Counted from the stretch's first letter, positions 1 through 5,811 are shown. The stretch: DNA of 9,417 bases from JALZDI01 sp036259355 (GCA_036259355.1 DATABY010000016.1:1-9417), one strand, 5' to 3'. Numbers and translations: made by a program. The notes: generated by a model from the letters alone, not told the origin.

Positions 1-868
1 GGCGGCGGCGCCGCCGCCGGCGCGTTCCGCTCGAGGTCTCCTCACCCTTGTCGTCCTTGCCGTCCTTGGCGCCCTTGTCCTCCTTGGCGCCGGTGTCAGC
101 CGGCGTGGCGGTGCGGTCGGAGTCCGTCTCGGCGCCAGGACCTGGCTCGTCCTGCCCGCCGCCCGAGCCGTCACCGTCCTCGCCGCCCTTGCGGCGCCGG
201 CGACCCCCGCGGCGCCGTCGGCGACGCTGACCGCCTTCGCCCTCGCCGTCGCCCTCCGTGTCGGTAGCTCCACCGGTCTCGGTCGGCTGCTCGCGGGGCT
301 CGGCCACGTCGGGGGCGTCCTCCGCCTGCTCCGCCGGCGGCTCCGGCTTCTTGCGGGTGCGCTTGCGCGGGACCGCCTTGGTCGGGTCCGGTGGCTGGAA
401 CAGGGGGATCGCGACGGGCGCGGCGGCGACGGCCTCGCCCTCGGCCGGCGCCTCAGCGGCCGGCGCCCCGGCGCCGGGTTGCGGCGTGGACGGCGGGAGA
501 CCCGTCTCAGCCCGGTCGGCGACGGGGGCGTCCGAGTCCGCGGCCGGCCCGGGCTCTGCAGGCGCCTCCGGCGTCTTCTCCGCCGTCTTCCGCGCGGCCG
601 CCTTCTTGGTGGTGGCCTTCTTGGTCGTGGCCTTCTTGGTGGCGGTCTTCTTCGCGGGCGCCTTCTTGGCCGGTGCCTTCTTCGCGGTCTTCTTCGCCGG
701 GGCCTTCGTCACGGGGGCGGTGGCGGACGCGGTACCGGTCTCAGCGGCCCCGTCGGTCGGGGCCTCGGCGGAGGCCTCGGTGCCGACGTCCTCGGTGCCG
801 GTGTTCGGTTGGTCGTTCCCCGGTTCCGGGGTCATGTCTGGCGTCGGAGTCGACTCGTCGTCGAGCAT
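1..868 (-). CDS. rne: Ribonuclease E/G (Rne/Rng family), N-terminal part only; gene runs off the left edge
   Basis: The minus-strand frame is open from ATG at 868 to the window edge (289 codons) with no stop. It reads as the disordered N-terminal extension typical of actinobacterial RNase E. In order it shows: an acidic Pro/Thr-rich stretch (1-50), seven Lys-Lys pairs spaced by Ala/Pro/Thr (59-89), a Pro/Ala linker, a short hydrophobic motif IPLFQPPDP (154-162), RKRTRKK (168-174), a first arginine block (215-226), an acidic Gly/Asp-rich spacer, and a second block of at least seven Arg at the edge. The S1 and catalytic domains lie outside the window. In the family this endonuclease starts mRNA decay and processes rRNA, and the basic tracts are thought to contact RNA or partners. 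GAGGAG at 882-877, eight bases before the ATG, fixes the start. Identification rests on this architecture and on position downstream of the TIGR03960/TIGR03936 genes. Another Arg/Lys-rich protein is possible but unlikely. Confidence 0.88.
   Translation of the reverse strand, partial: MLDDESTPTPDMTPEPGNDQPNTGTEDVGTEASAEAPTDGAAETGTASATAPVTKAPAKKTAKKAPAKKAPAKKTATKKATTKKATTKKAAARKTAEKTPEAPAEPGPAADSDAPVADRAETGLPPSTPQPGAGAPAAEAPAEGEAVAAAPVAIPLFQPPDPTKAVPRKRTRKKPEPPAEQAEDAPDVAEPREQPTETGGATDTEGDGEGEGGQRRRRRRGGRRRRKGGEDGDGSGGGQDEPGPGAETDSDRTATPADTGAKEDKGAKDGKDDKGEETSSGTRRRRRRR
600..698 (-). repeat. Degenerate 15/12-bp tandem repeat encoding the Lys-Lys tract of RNase E
   Basis: Five 15-bp units (600-614, 615-629, 630-644, 645-659, 660-674) are followed by two 12-bp units (675-686, 687-698). 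Each contains TTCTT on the plus strand, that is AAGAA for a Lys-Lys pair on the coding strand. The product repeats KKATT, KKAPA and KKTA, like the lysine tails of actinobacterial HU (HupB) and eukaryotic H1. Unit length stays a multiple of three, so copy-number change would not break the frame. Confidence 0.8.
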
Positions 869-998
869 GCGCTCTTCTCCTCGACCCCCGGGCGCAAGGC
901 GCCGCACGGGGGCTCTGTTGTCGTCGCCGCGGCCGGTGGCCGACCGGGCGAGAAGCCTGCGGTGGCACCCCGACTCGCCTCCCGACGGATGGTGTCCG
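869..998 (-). other. 130-nt TIGR03936-rne intercistronic leader with stacked inverted repeats and no promoter-like TA
   Basis: Besides the hairpin beside the rne RBS, it holds a 6-bp inverted repeat pairing GACGGA with TCCGTC (984-989/995-1000) that starts inside the TIGR03936 stop codon, a GGCGAG/CTCGCC pair farther in, and CGGCC-ACC-GGCCG. The whole 130 bp contains no TA dinucleotide, so it cannot contain a TAnnnT -10 box. rne is therefore probably transcribed from upstream, through or within TIGR03936. No T-tract follows any stem. Confidence 0.55.
885..912 (-). promoter_or_regulatory. Hairpin next to the rne ribosome binding site
   Basis: On the minus strand 912-907 (CCCCCG) pairs with 890-885 (CGGGGG), and 903-899 (GGCGC) pairs with 895-891 (GCGCC) around a CTT loop. 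This gives 11 base pairs, nearly all G-C, with one 3-nt bulge (906-904). The stem ends two bases before the GAGGAG Shine-Dalgarno sequence (882-877) of rne. It lies in the transcribed leader between TIGR03936 and rne, so it is better placed to modulate ribosome access or mRNA stability than to terminate. RNase E of enterobacteria autoregulates through 5' UTR hairpins; equivalence here is inference. Confidence 0.6.
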
Positions 999-1000
999 TC
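984..1000 (-). terminator. Small hairpin at the TIGR03936 stop codon (weak terminator or attenuator candidate)
   Basis: GACGGA and TCCGTC form a perfect 6-bp stem around a 5-nt loop. On the minus strand the stem begins with the last two bases of the TIGR03936 TGA. There is no U-tract, so intrinsic termination is doubtful. It overlaps the partial copy of the palindromic repeat described at 996-1012. Confidence 0.3.
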
Positions 1001-1012
1001 AAGGCGTGCGCG
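996..1012 (-). repeat. Palindromic intergenic repeat, copy 1 (half-copy)
   Basis: The 17-mer CCGTCAAGGCGTGCGCG on the plus strand is identical to 7910-7926 and matches 15 of 17 bases in the reverse complement of 5841-5857. Only this arm is present; the second arm (CGGCGGACGCGACGCC in copy 3) is lost or diverged to GGCGGCGGC. The minus-strand stop codon TGA of TIGR03936 and its last codons (Arg-Thr-Pro) are spelled by the repeat. Confidence 0.6.
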
Positions 1013-1826
1013 GAGCGGCGGCGGCATCCCCACCCTCGGGGGCCTGCTCGGCGTCGGCCTCGCTCGTCGCGGTCGTCGTCTCGTCGTGAGACGCGTCGCG
1101 GTCAGGAGCGAGCGGGTCACCCACCAGACCGGTCTGCGGGTCGAGCGGCCCCTGCGCCAACCGGGTGTGTAGCGGTGCTCCCGGTGGCACCAGGCCGGCC
1201 ACCTCGCGTAGACCAGTGAGGACGTCGTCGGGTCTCACGGACGGCGTTCCGTGACGCAAGACCACCTCCAGTATCGCACACAATGGGTCCGAACCCTCGT
1301 CGGACGTGGCCGACATGCTCACGACGGCCTCTCGGCAGTCGAAGGTCCGCATACCCTTCTTGGTCATCCGGTCCACCGAGATCGACCCCTGGGCGAGGAA
1401 CCGCTCCACCGCGGCGGCCGCCTGCGGCGGACCGACCGACGGAAGCCTGATCGACCAGCGGCTGGCCTCGAGGCGGTCGGCCAGCGAGCCCGCCGTGGCG
1501 GTCGCGGCCTCGAGCACGTCAAGTCCGTCCGGCAGCGACGCGTCGAGTCGGGCGCGCACGTCCTCGGGGTCGCAGTGCGCCCGCAGGCCGATCTCCAGGT
1601 ACTCCGCCTCGCTCGCGGCGCCGGTCGGGGACGCCCCGGCGTACGAGATCCGCGGGTGCGGGCTGAAGCCGGACGAGAAGGCGATCGGCACGCCGGCCCG
1701 GCGCACCGCGCGCTCGAAGGCGCGACCGAAGTCGCGGTGGCTGGTGAACCGCAACCGCCCCCGCTTGGCGTAGCGGATCCGGACCCGCTGGACCGGAGGC
1801 GGCTGCTGGGCGGGCTGGTCTGGCAC
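999..1826 (-). CDS. TIGR03936 / DUF2344 radical SAM-associated protein
   Basis: This 275-residue protein starts at GTG (1826). Residues 15-80 carry the family hallmark: RIRYAKRGRLRFTSHRDFGR, a run of Arg-rich helix, then SSGFSPHPRISYA (51-63) and SEAEYLEIGL (72-81). The family is conserved in actinobacteria and clostridia and is often fused to, or encoded next to, a TIGR03960 radical SAM protein, so the two are presumed to form one enzyme. Substrate and reaction are not known to me. Here the partner gene is about 4 kb upstream (5875-7836) instead of adjacent. From about residue 230 the C-terminus is acidic low-complexity sequence ending Ala-Ala-Ala-Ala-Pro-Arg-Thr-Pro. No Shine-Dalgarno precedes the GTG, but TAGGGT lies six bases upstream, fitting a leaderless mRNA. 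It diverges from the MFS gene across 55 bp and is followed by rne. Confidence 0.93.
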   Translation of the reverse strand: MPDQPAQQPPPVQRVRIRYAKRGRLRFTSHRDFGRAFERAVRRAGVPIAFSSGFSPHPRISYAGASPTGAASEAEYLEIGLRAHCDPEDVRARLDASLPDGLDVLEAATATAGSLADRLEASRWSIRLPSVGPPQAAAAVERFLAQGSISVDRMTKKGMRTFDCREAVVSMSATSDEGSDPLCAILEVVLRHGTPSVRPDDVLTGLREVAGLVPPGAPLHTRLAQGPLDPQTGLVGDPLAPDRDASHDETTTATSEADAEQAPEGGDAAAAPRTP

Positions 1827-1838
1827 CCGCCGACCCTA
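1827..1838 (-). promoter_or_regulatory. Leaderless-type -10 element of the TIGR03936 gene
   Basis: On the minus strand TAGGGT (1838-1833) is followed by exactly six bases (CGGCGG) and then the GTG start at 1826. It fits the actinobacterial TAnnnT -10 consensus, and the transcription start would fall on the start codon itself, consistent with the lack of an SD sequence. No convincing -35 hexamer is visible. Confidence 0.55.
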
Positions 1839-1881
1839 CCCACCGGCGGCGCGGACCGCGCGAACAGGCGAGGATGGGTCG

Positions 1882-3180
1882 ATGTCCTCCCCCGGCGTGT
1901 CGCGCGAGCCGGCGGCCGCCGAGACGGCCGCCGAGACGGCCGCCGCCGCGCCACGGGAGCCGCGCTGGGAACAGGTGCTGGTCGTCGTCGGCATCGTGCT
2001 GCTGGCCGTCAACCTCCGTCCTGCTGCCACCAGCCTCGGCGCGTTGCTCGGGCAGACTCAGCAGGCCCTGTCGATCTCCGCCCCGCTGGCGGGCCTGCTC
2101 ACCACCCTGCCGGTGCTCTGCTTCGCCTGTTTCGGACCCGTCGCGACGGCCCTCGGCCGGCACTGGGGGCTGCACCGGACCACGCTGCTGACCCTGGTGC
2201 TCGTGGTCGCCGGCCTGCTGACTCGTGCCGTCACCGACTCGGCCCTCGTCTTCGCCATCGCCTCCGGGTGCGCGCTGGCCGGGATGGCGTCCGGCAACGT
2301 GCTGCTGCCACCGCTGGTCAAGCGTCACTTCCCGCACCGGGTCGGCCTGCTGACCGCGGTGTACTCCACCGCGCTGATGACCGGTGCGGCGCTGCCCGCG
2401 TGGACCGCCGTCCCGGTCGGCGAGGCGACCGGCAGCTGGCGCTACGGGCTGGGCATGTGGGGCCTGGTCGCGGCCGTGGCGGTGCTGCCGTGGATCGGGC
2501 TGCTGCGGCACGACGTGCGCGAGGATGACCGCCCCCGGGCCCGCTACGCCATGCGGGACGTCGTCCGGTCGCGGCTGGCGTGGCAGATGGCGCTGTTCTT
2601 CGGGATCCAGTCGTCGTTCGCCTACACACAGTTCGGGTGGCTGCCCAAGATCTACGCCGACGCGGGACTGGACCCCCTGCAGGCCGGGATGATGCTCGGC
2701 CTGCTCACCAGCGTCGGCATCCCGCTCGCGGTGTTGCTGCCGGCGTACGCCGCCCGCCAGGCCGACCAGCGGCCACTGGTGACGCTGCTGGGCGCAGGTG
2801 CCCTGGCCGGATGGGTCGGCCTGCTGGCGAGCCCCACCACGCTGCCGTGGCTGTGGGCGCTGCTGCTGGGCGTCGGTGGCTCGGCCTTTCCCTGGTGCCT
2901 GACCATGATCGGGCTGCGGGCGCACTCCCAGGACGGCACGGCGGTCCTCTCCGGGTTCGCGCAGAGCATCGGGTACGTCGTGGCGGCGCTCGGTCCGCTC
3001 GGTACGGGGCTGCTCTACGACCTCAGCGGTGGCTGGACGGTGCCGCTCGCCGCGCTGGCCGTGCTCACCGTCCCGCTGGTGGGGTTCGGGCTGACGTTCG
3101 CCCGGCCCCGCTACATCGAGGACGAGCTGCCGCGGCGAGACGCCACCGGGCCGGTCGGCGAACCACCCCGGTCGACTTAG
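1882..3180 (+). CDS. MFS transporter, CynX/NimT (cyanate/nitroimidazole) type
   Basis: This is a 432-residue integral membrane protein. After a hydrophilic Ala/Glu-rich tail of about 28 residues come about twelve hydrophobic segments in two halves, separated by a charged cytoplasmic loop (roughly 213-238, rich in Arg/Asp). The first segment ends in AVNLRPAATSLGALL (42-56); Asn-Leu-Arg-Pro in that position marks the CynX/NimT/YycB branch of the major facilitator superfamily. Members move small anions, drugs or unknown substrates, and the substrate cannot be told here. The start at 1882 is preceded by AGGCGAGGA with about seven bases of spacing. The gene diverges from TIGR03936 and converges on the DUF488 gene, their stop codons overlapping in TTAG at 3177-3180. 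The tail contains two exact 12-bp repeats (1915-1926, 1927-1938) encoding Ala-Ala-Glu-Thr. No cynS or nitroimidazole-related gene is adjacent. Confidence 0.9.
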   Translation: MSSPGVSREPAAAETAAETAAAAPREPRWEQVLVVVGIVLLAVNLRPAATSLGALLGQTQQALSISAPLAGLLTTLPVLCFACFGPVATALGRHWGLHRTTLLTLVLVVAGLLTRAVTDSALVFAIASGCALAGMASGNVLLPPLVKRHFPHRVGLLTAVYSTALMTGAALPAWTAVPVGEATGSWRYGLGMWGLVAAVAVLPWIGLLRHDVREDDRPRARYAMRDVVRSRLAWQMALFFGIQSSFAYTQFGWLPKIYADAGLDPLQAGMMLGLLTSVGIPLAVLLPAYAARQADQRPLVTLLGAGALAGWVGLLASPTTLPWLWALLLGVGGSAFPWCLTMIGLRAHSQDGTAVLSGFAQSIGYVVAALGPLGTGLLYDLSGGWTVPLAALAVLTVPLVGFGLTFARPRYIEDELPRRDATGPVGEPPRST

Positions 3181-3710
3181 CCCGCCTCCGGGTAGAGGAT
3201 CCGGTCGCCCTCGACCTTGGCGAACGACGTCAGCGTGTGCTCACGCGCCTTGCGCGCGTCGAAGATGTCGACCACCCGCACCCCTTTGACGACCAGCGCG
3301 TCGCCGACCAGCGAGCGGTGACAGCGCCACGGCACCGCCTCGGCGCACATGATCGCTGGACGCCACCGGTCGGCCAGCAGGACCAGCTCGCGCAGCCCGG
3401 CCTGGAACACGTCGGTCTGCATGTGGTCGGCGTAGCCGCGGAAGCTCTCGTTGCGCCATCCGGTGTTCGGCGACTCGGCGCGGGTGCGGCGCCGACCGCC
3501 GAGGTCGGGCAGGTGCACGTAGCCGAGCCCGTGGCGTGGCAGGTCCGCCTCGAGCTCCTCGGAGTTGAACTGCGGGGTGTGCCGCGAACGCGGGATCCCG
3601 CGGATGTCGACCAGCAGGTCGACCCCGTGGTTGCGCAGCGCCTCGACCAGCTGCTCCAGGCTCCGGGTCGAGTGACCGACGGTGTGGACCGTCGTCGACT
3701 CTGAAGCCAT
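3177..3710 (-). CDS. DUF488 family protein
   Basis: This 177-residue cytosolic protein has all the hallmarks of DUF488: TVGHSTR (10-16), LLVDIRGIPRSR (32-43), NSEELEADL, HLPDLGGRRR (66-75), and the signature CAEAVPWRCHR with Cys122, Cys130, His131 and Arg132. Length is normal for the family. The conserved Asp-Ile-Arg and Cys-His-Arg clusters suggest a nucleotide- or metal-related activity, but the biochemical role is not established to my knowledge. The ATG at 3710 follows AGGTGG four bases upstream. Its TAA stop (3179-3177) interlocks with the TAG of the convergent MFS gene, leaving no room for a separate terminator. It diverges from the small gene at 3980, and a perfect 12-bp palindrome lies 56-67 bp upstream of the start. 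Confidence 0.95.
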   Translation of the reverse strand: MASESTTVHTVGHSTRSLEQLVEALRNHGVDLLVDIRGIPRSRHTPQFNSEELEADLPRHGLGYVHLPDLGGRRRTRAESPNTGWRNESFRGYADHMQTDVFQAGLRELVLLADRWRPAIMCAEAVPWRCHRSLVGDALVVKGVRVVDIFDARKAREHTLTSFAKVEGDRILYPEAG

Positions 3711-3765
3711 GCAGCCACCTCGGTGCTCTCGTCAGCCGGCAAAGGGCACGACGCACGCGAACGCC

Positions 3766-3777
3766 CCGTCCGGACGG
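3766..3777. promoter_or_regulatory. Perfect 12-bp palindrome in a divergent intergenic region (operator candidate)
   Basis: CCGTCCGGACGG equals its own reverse complement. It sits 56-67 bp upstream of the DUF488 start and about 200 bp upstream of the small gene. A dyad without a spacer in a divergent promoter region suits a dimeric regulator, but short GC palindromes are common at this base composition. No regulator gene is adjacent. Confidence 0.3.
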
Positions 3778-3812
3778 TGGGCGGTACGCGAGTCGCCGTC
3801 CTCTTGCCTAGT

Positions 3813-3859
3813 GCCCGGCGGTTGGCTTCTCAACCGTCGTCACGATGCGTTTCCCGGGC
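3813..3859 (+). promoter_or_regulatory. Nested inverted repeats, possible structured leader or small RNA
   Basis: A perfect hairpin pairs CGGTTG (3819-3824) with CAACCG (3831-3836) around GCTTCT. It is enclosed directly by GCCCGG (3813-3818) pairing with CCGGGC (3854-3859), leaving a 17-nt bulge (3837-3853). Read alone, the inner stem can instead grow to nine pairs (3816-3824/3831-3839, one G-U). A further stem, GGGGT/ACCCC (3946-3950/3957-3961), ends four bases before the GGGAG ribosome binding site of the gene at 3980. No riboswitch class I know is recognisable here. Confidence 0.35.
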
Positions 3860-3979
3860 GGTCCCCGCCTCTGGCTGCCCAGCACGCCGAGCCCGCCGGG
3901 CGCTTCTTCTCATCCGAGGGGCCGGCTGGTCGATGTGATGCCCGAGGGGTCACCCGACCCCAGCAGGGAGTCCACGGCA

Positions 3980-4324
3980 ATGAGCGAGCCCGCATTCGAA
4001 GGTGACGCGCCCGTACGCGGCGACTGGTCGCAGGTGTTCACCGGCCTGGACTGGGTGGCGCGGTGGATGGCCGAGCGCGGCTACTCCGACGCCGAGATCT
4101 CCTACGTCGTCGAACGCCCCACGACCCCGCTCAGGACGGTCGAGGTGGTTGAGGCCGCTGACGTGCCTGGGATCATTGAGGCGGTTGAGCCCGCTGAGGG
4201 CGATGCGGCGGATGAGGCCGATGAGGTGGTCGTGCTGGGCGCGGCAGGCGCCGGGCAGGCGACCTGGACCGTGTCGCTCAACACCGCCGAGGTCTTCCCC
4301 GCGCAGGGCGCGGAGACCGGCTGA
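3980..4324 (+). CDS. Hypothetical 114-residue protein with acidic repeat segment
   Basis: I do not recognise the family. The start is placed at ATG 3980 because GGGAG (3966-3970) lies nine bases upstream and because codon use turns strongly G/C-ended there; the open frame continues upstream to 3845 but that stretch looks non-coding. Residues 9-48 look folded: aromatic-rich DWSQVFTGLDWVARWMAERG followed by YSDAEISYVVERP. Residues 55-90 are acidic (Glu/Asp/Val/Ala) and derive from an internal DNA duplication, with more T-ended codons (GTT, GCT, ATT, GAT) than elsewhere. The C-terminus returns to a folded-looking TWTVSLNTAEVFPAQ. There is no signal peptide and no membrane segment, so it should be cytosolic. 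It stands alone on the plus strand, divergent from DUF488 and convergent with lpdA. The antisense frame over this interval reads as a shadow. Confidence 0.65.
   Translation: MSEPAFEGDAPVRGDWSQVFTGLDWVARWMAERGYSDAEISYVVERPTTPLRTVEVVEAADVPGIIEAVEPAEGDAADEADEVVVLGAAGAGQATWTVSLNTAEVFPAQGAETG
4142..4235 (+). repeat. Internal 36-bp-period repeat within the hypothetical gene
   Basis: Bases 4142-4163 and 4178-4199 match at 19 of 22 positions and are offset by 36 bp (12 codons). A third, weaker in-phase unit starts at 4214, matching the second at 10 of its first 12 bases. The encoded units begin Glu-Val-Val-Glu, Glu-Ala-Val-Glu and Glu-Ala-Asp-Glu. Confidence 0.65.
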
Positions 4325-4345
4325 GCGATCAGCCACCCCCAGTCC

Positions 4346-4370
4346 GCCGGTGCAGCGACCCAGCGCCGGC
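4346..4370 (+). terminator. Hairpin between convergent genes, terminator candidate
   Basis: GCCGGTGC (4346-4353) pairs with GCGCCGGC (4363-4370) in the plus-strand RNA: eight pairs including one G-U, with a 9-nt loop. It lies 21 bases after the stop of the small gene and abuts the lpdA stop codon (4373-4371). On the minus strand the G-U becomes an A-C mismatch, so it is stronger for the plus-strand gene. No T-tract follows, as is common for hairpins in high-GC actinobacteria. Confidence 0.45.
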
Positions 4371-5786
4371 TCAGAAGTTGATCATGTGGCCGGCGGCGCC
4401 ATGGATCGCTTCCTTGACGGCCTCCGACAGCGTCGGGTGCGCGTGCACGTTGCGGGCCATCTCGTGGGCGGTGAGGTCCCACAGCTGGGCCAGCGTCAGC
4501 TCGGGCAGCAGCTCGGTGACGTCAGGACCGATCATGTGGGCGCCGAGGAGCTCGTCGTACTTGGTGTCGGTGAGCAGTTTCACGAAGCCGGCGGTCTCAC
4601 CGAGGCCGTGTGACTTGCCGTTGGCGGTGAACGGAAACTTCGTCACCTTGACGTCATAGCCGAGGTCCTTCGCCTGTTCCTCGGTGTAGCCGAAGCTGGC
4701 GACCTGGGGCTGGCAGTACGTCGCGCGCGGCATCATGGCGTAGTCGAGCTCCATCGTCTCCGCGTCGGCGAGAGTCTCGGCGGCGATGATCCCCATGGCC
4801 TCGGCCACATGAGCGAGCATCAGCTTCGCGGTGACGTCACCGATGGCGTAGATGTGCGGCACGTTGGTGCGCATCCGGCCGTCGATGGCGATCGCGCCGC
4901 GGTCGCTGAGCTCCACCCCGGCCTTGTCCAGGCCGTAGCCGTCGACGCGCGGCGCGAAGCCGATGGCCTGCAGCACCTTGTCGGTCTCCAGCGTCTGCTG
5001 CTGGCCGTCCTTGCTCACCGTGACCGTGACCTTGCCGCCGCTGTCGTCGATCGACTCGACGCGCGTGGAGGTGAGGACGTCGACGCCGAGCTTCTTGAAC
5101 TGTTTGGCCAGCTCCTTGGACACCTCGGGGTCCTCGAGGGGTACGACGCGGTCCATGAACTCCACGATCGTCACGTCGACGCCGTAGTTGGCCATCACGT
5201 AGCCGAACTCCACGCCGATCGCACCGGCGCCGGCGATCACGACGCTGCCGGGCAGCTCGCTCTCGACGATCTGCTCCTCGTAGGTGACCACGCGTTCCGA
5301 CAGCTCGGTGCCGGGCAGCAGCTTGGTCGTCGCGCCGGCGGCGATGATGCAGTTGTCGAACGTCACCGTCTCGTTGCCGCCGTCGGTCAGCTTGACGTCG
5401 AGCGTGTTGGCGTCGGTGAAGGTGCCCCATCCCTCGAACTGCTTGATCTTGTTCTTCTTCATCAGGTAATGGATGCCCTTGACCCGGCCGTCGGCCACGG
5501 TCCGGCTGCGCTCGTACGCCTTGCTGTAGTCGGCCGTGACCTCGCCGCCGACCGAGATCCCGAAGACCTTCTCGGCGTCGTTCTTGATCAGGTGCGCGAG
5601 CTCGGCGTTGCGCAGCAGCGCCTTGCTCGGGATGCACCCGACGTTGAGGCAGACCCCGCCCCAGTAGCGGGACTCCACGACGGCCACGGACTTGCCGAGC
5701 TGCGCGGCGCGGATCGCGGCGACGTAGCCACCGGGCCCGGCGCCGAGGACGACGACATCGAAGTGCTGACCATTGGGCTGGCTCAT
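4371..5786 (-). CDS. lpdA: Dihydrolipoyl dehydrogenase (E3)
   Basis: This 471-residue flavoprotein reoxidises the dihydrolipoamide of 2-oxoacid dehydrogenase complexes (and glycine cleavage) using FAD and NAD+. Visible features are the N-terminal FAD-binding GAGPGG (15-20), the redox disulfide GGVCLNVGC (Cys46, Cys51), the NAD-binding GAGAIG (186-191), the second FAD motif AIGD (314-317), and the C-terminal dimerisation domain with catalytic His450 and Glu455 in HAHPTLSEAVKEA. The C-terminus HMINF and overall sequence resemble mycobacterial LpdC from memory. It is full length. No E1 or E2 genes are in the window, so it probably serves several complexes in trans. It starts at ATG 5786 with no SD; TAGGGT six bases upstream predicts a leaderless mRNA. 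It is convergent with the small gene and downstream of the radical SAM gene across an 88-bp gap containing a palindromic repeat. Confidence 0.98.
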   Translation of the reverse strand: MSQPNGQHFDVVVLGAGPGGYVAAIRAAQLGKSVAVVESRYWGGVCLNVGCIPSKALLRNAELAHLIKNDAEKVFGISVGGEVTADYSKAYERSRTVADGRVKGIHYLMKKNKIKQFEGWGTFTDANTLDVKLTDGGNETVTFDNCIIAAGATTKLLPGTELSERVVTYEEQIVESELPGSVVIAGAGAIGVEFGYVMANYGVDVTIVEFMDRVVPLEDPEVSKELAKQFKKLGVDVLTSTRVESIDDSGGKVTVTVSKDGQQQTLETDKVLQAIGFAPRVDGYGLDKAGVELSDRGAIAIDGRMRTNVPHIYAIGDVTAKLMLAHVAEAMGIIAAETLADAETMELDYAMMPRATYCQPQVASFGYTEEQAKDLGYDVKVTKFPFTANGKSHGLGETAGFVKLLTDTKYDELLGAHMIGPDVTELLPELTLAQLWDLTAHEMARNVHAHPTLSEAVKEAIHGAAGHMINF

Positions 5787-5798
5787 GGGGCCACCCTA
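5787..5798 (-). promoter_or_regulatory. Leaderless-type -10 element of lpdA
   Basis: On the minus strand TAGGGT (5798-5793) is followed by GGCCCC and the ATG at 5786, the same layout and hexamer as at the TIGR03936 gene. The predicted transcription start coincides with the start codon. The expected -35 position (about 5816-5822) falls inside palindromic repeat copy 2. A purine run GAGGGAGAGG about 20 bases upstream of the ATG is too far away for a normal SD. Confidence 0.6.
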
Positions 5799-5811
5799 TG
5801 ACCTCTCCCTC

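Noticed and set aside
48..1219. Plus-strand open frames opposite rne and TIGR03936, including an Ala/Phe/Val-rich one resembling membrane segments
   Set aside because: The apparent hydrophobic repeats are the complement of the lysine-codon repeats of RNase E; no RBS and no recognisable family.
1519..2925. 468-codon minus-strand open frame opposite the MFS gene
   Set aside because: Its product is Arg/Gln/Gly-rich with no membrane or domain pattern; it is the GC-rich antisense shadow of a clear MFS protein and overlaps TIGR03936.
3845..3979. Upstream extension of the small plus-strand gene to ATG 3845
   Set aside because: Codon use is not coding-like and the region contains inverted repeats; ATG 3980 has a well-spaced GGGAG.
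3682..4005. Plus-strand open frames in the DUF488-small gene gap as possible extra small proteins
   Set aside because: No RBS, overlap with the DUF488 start, and composition (Pro/Arg/Ser) of random GC-rich sequence.
3950..4336. 128-codon minus-strand frame over the small gene
   Set aside because: Codon bias favours the plus strand, where an RBS is present; the minus product looks like reverse-complement noise.
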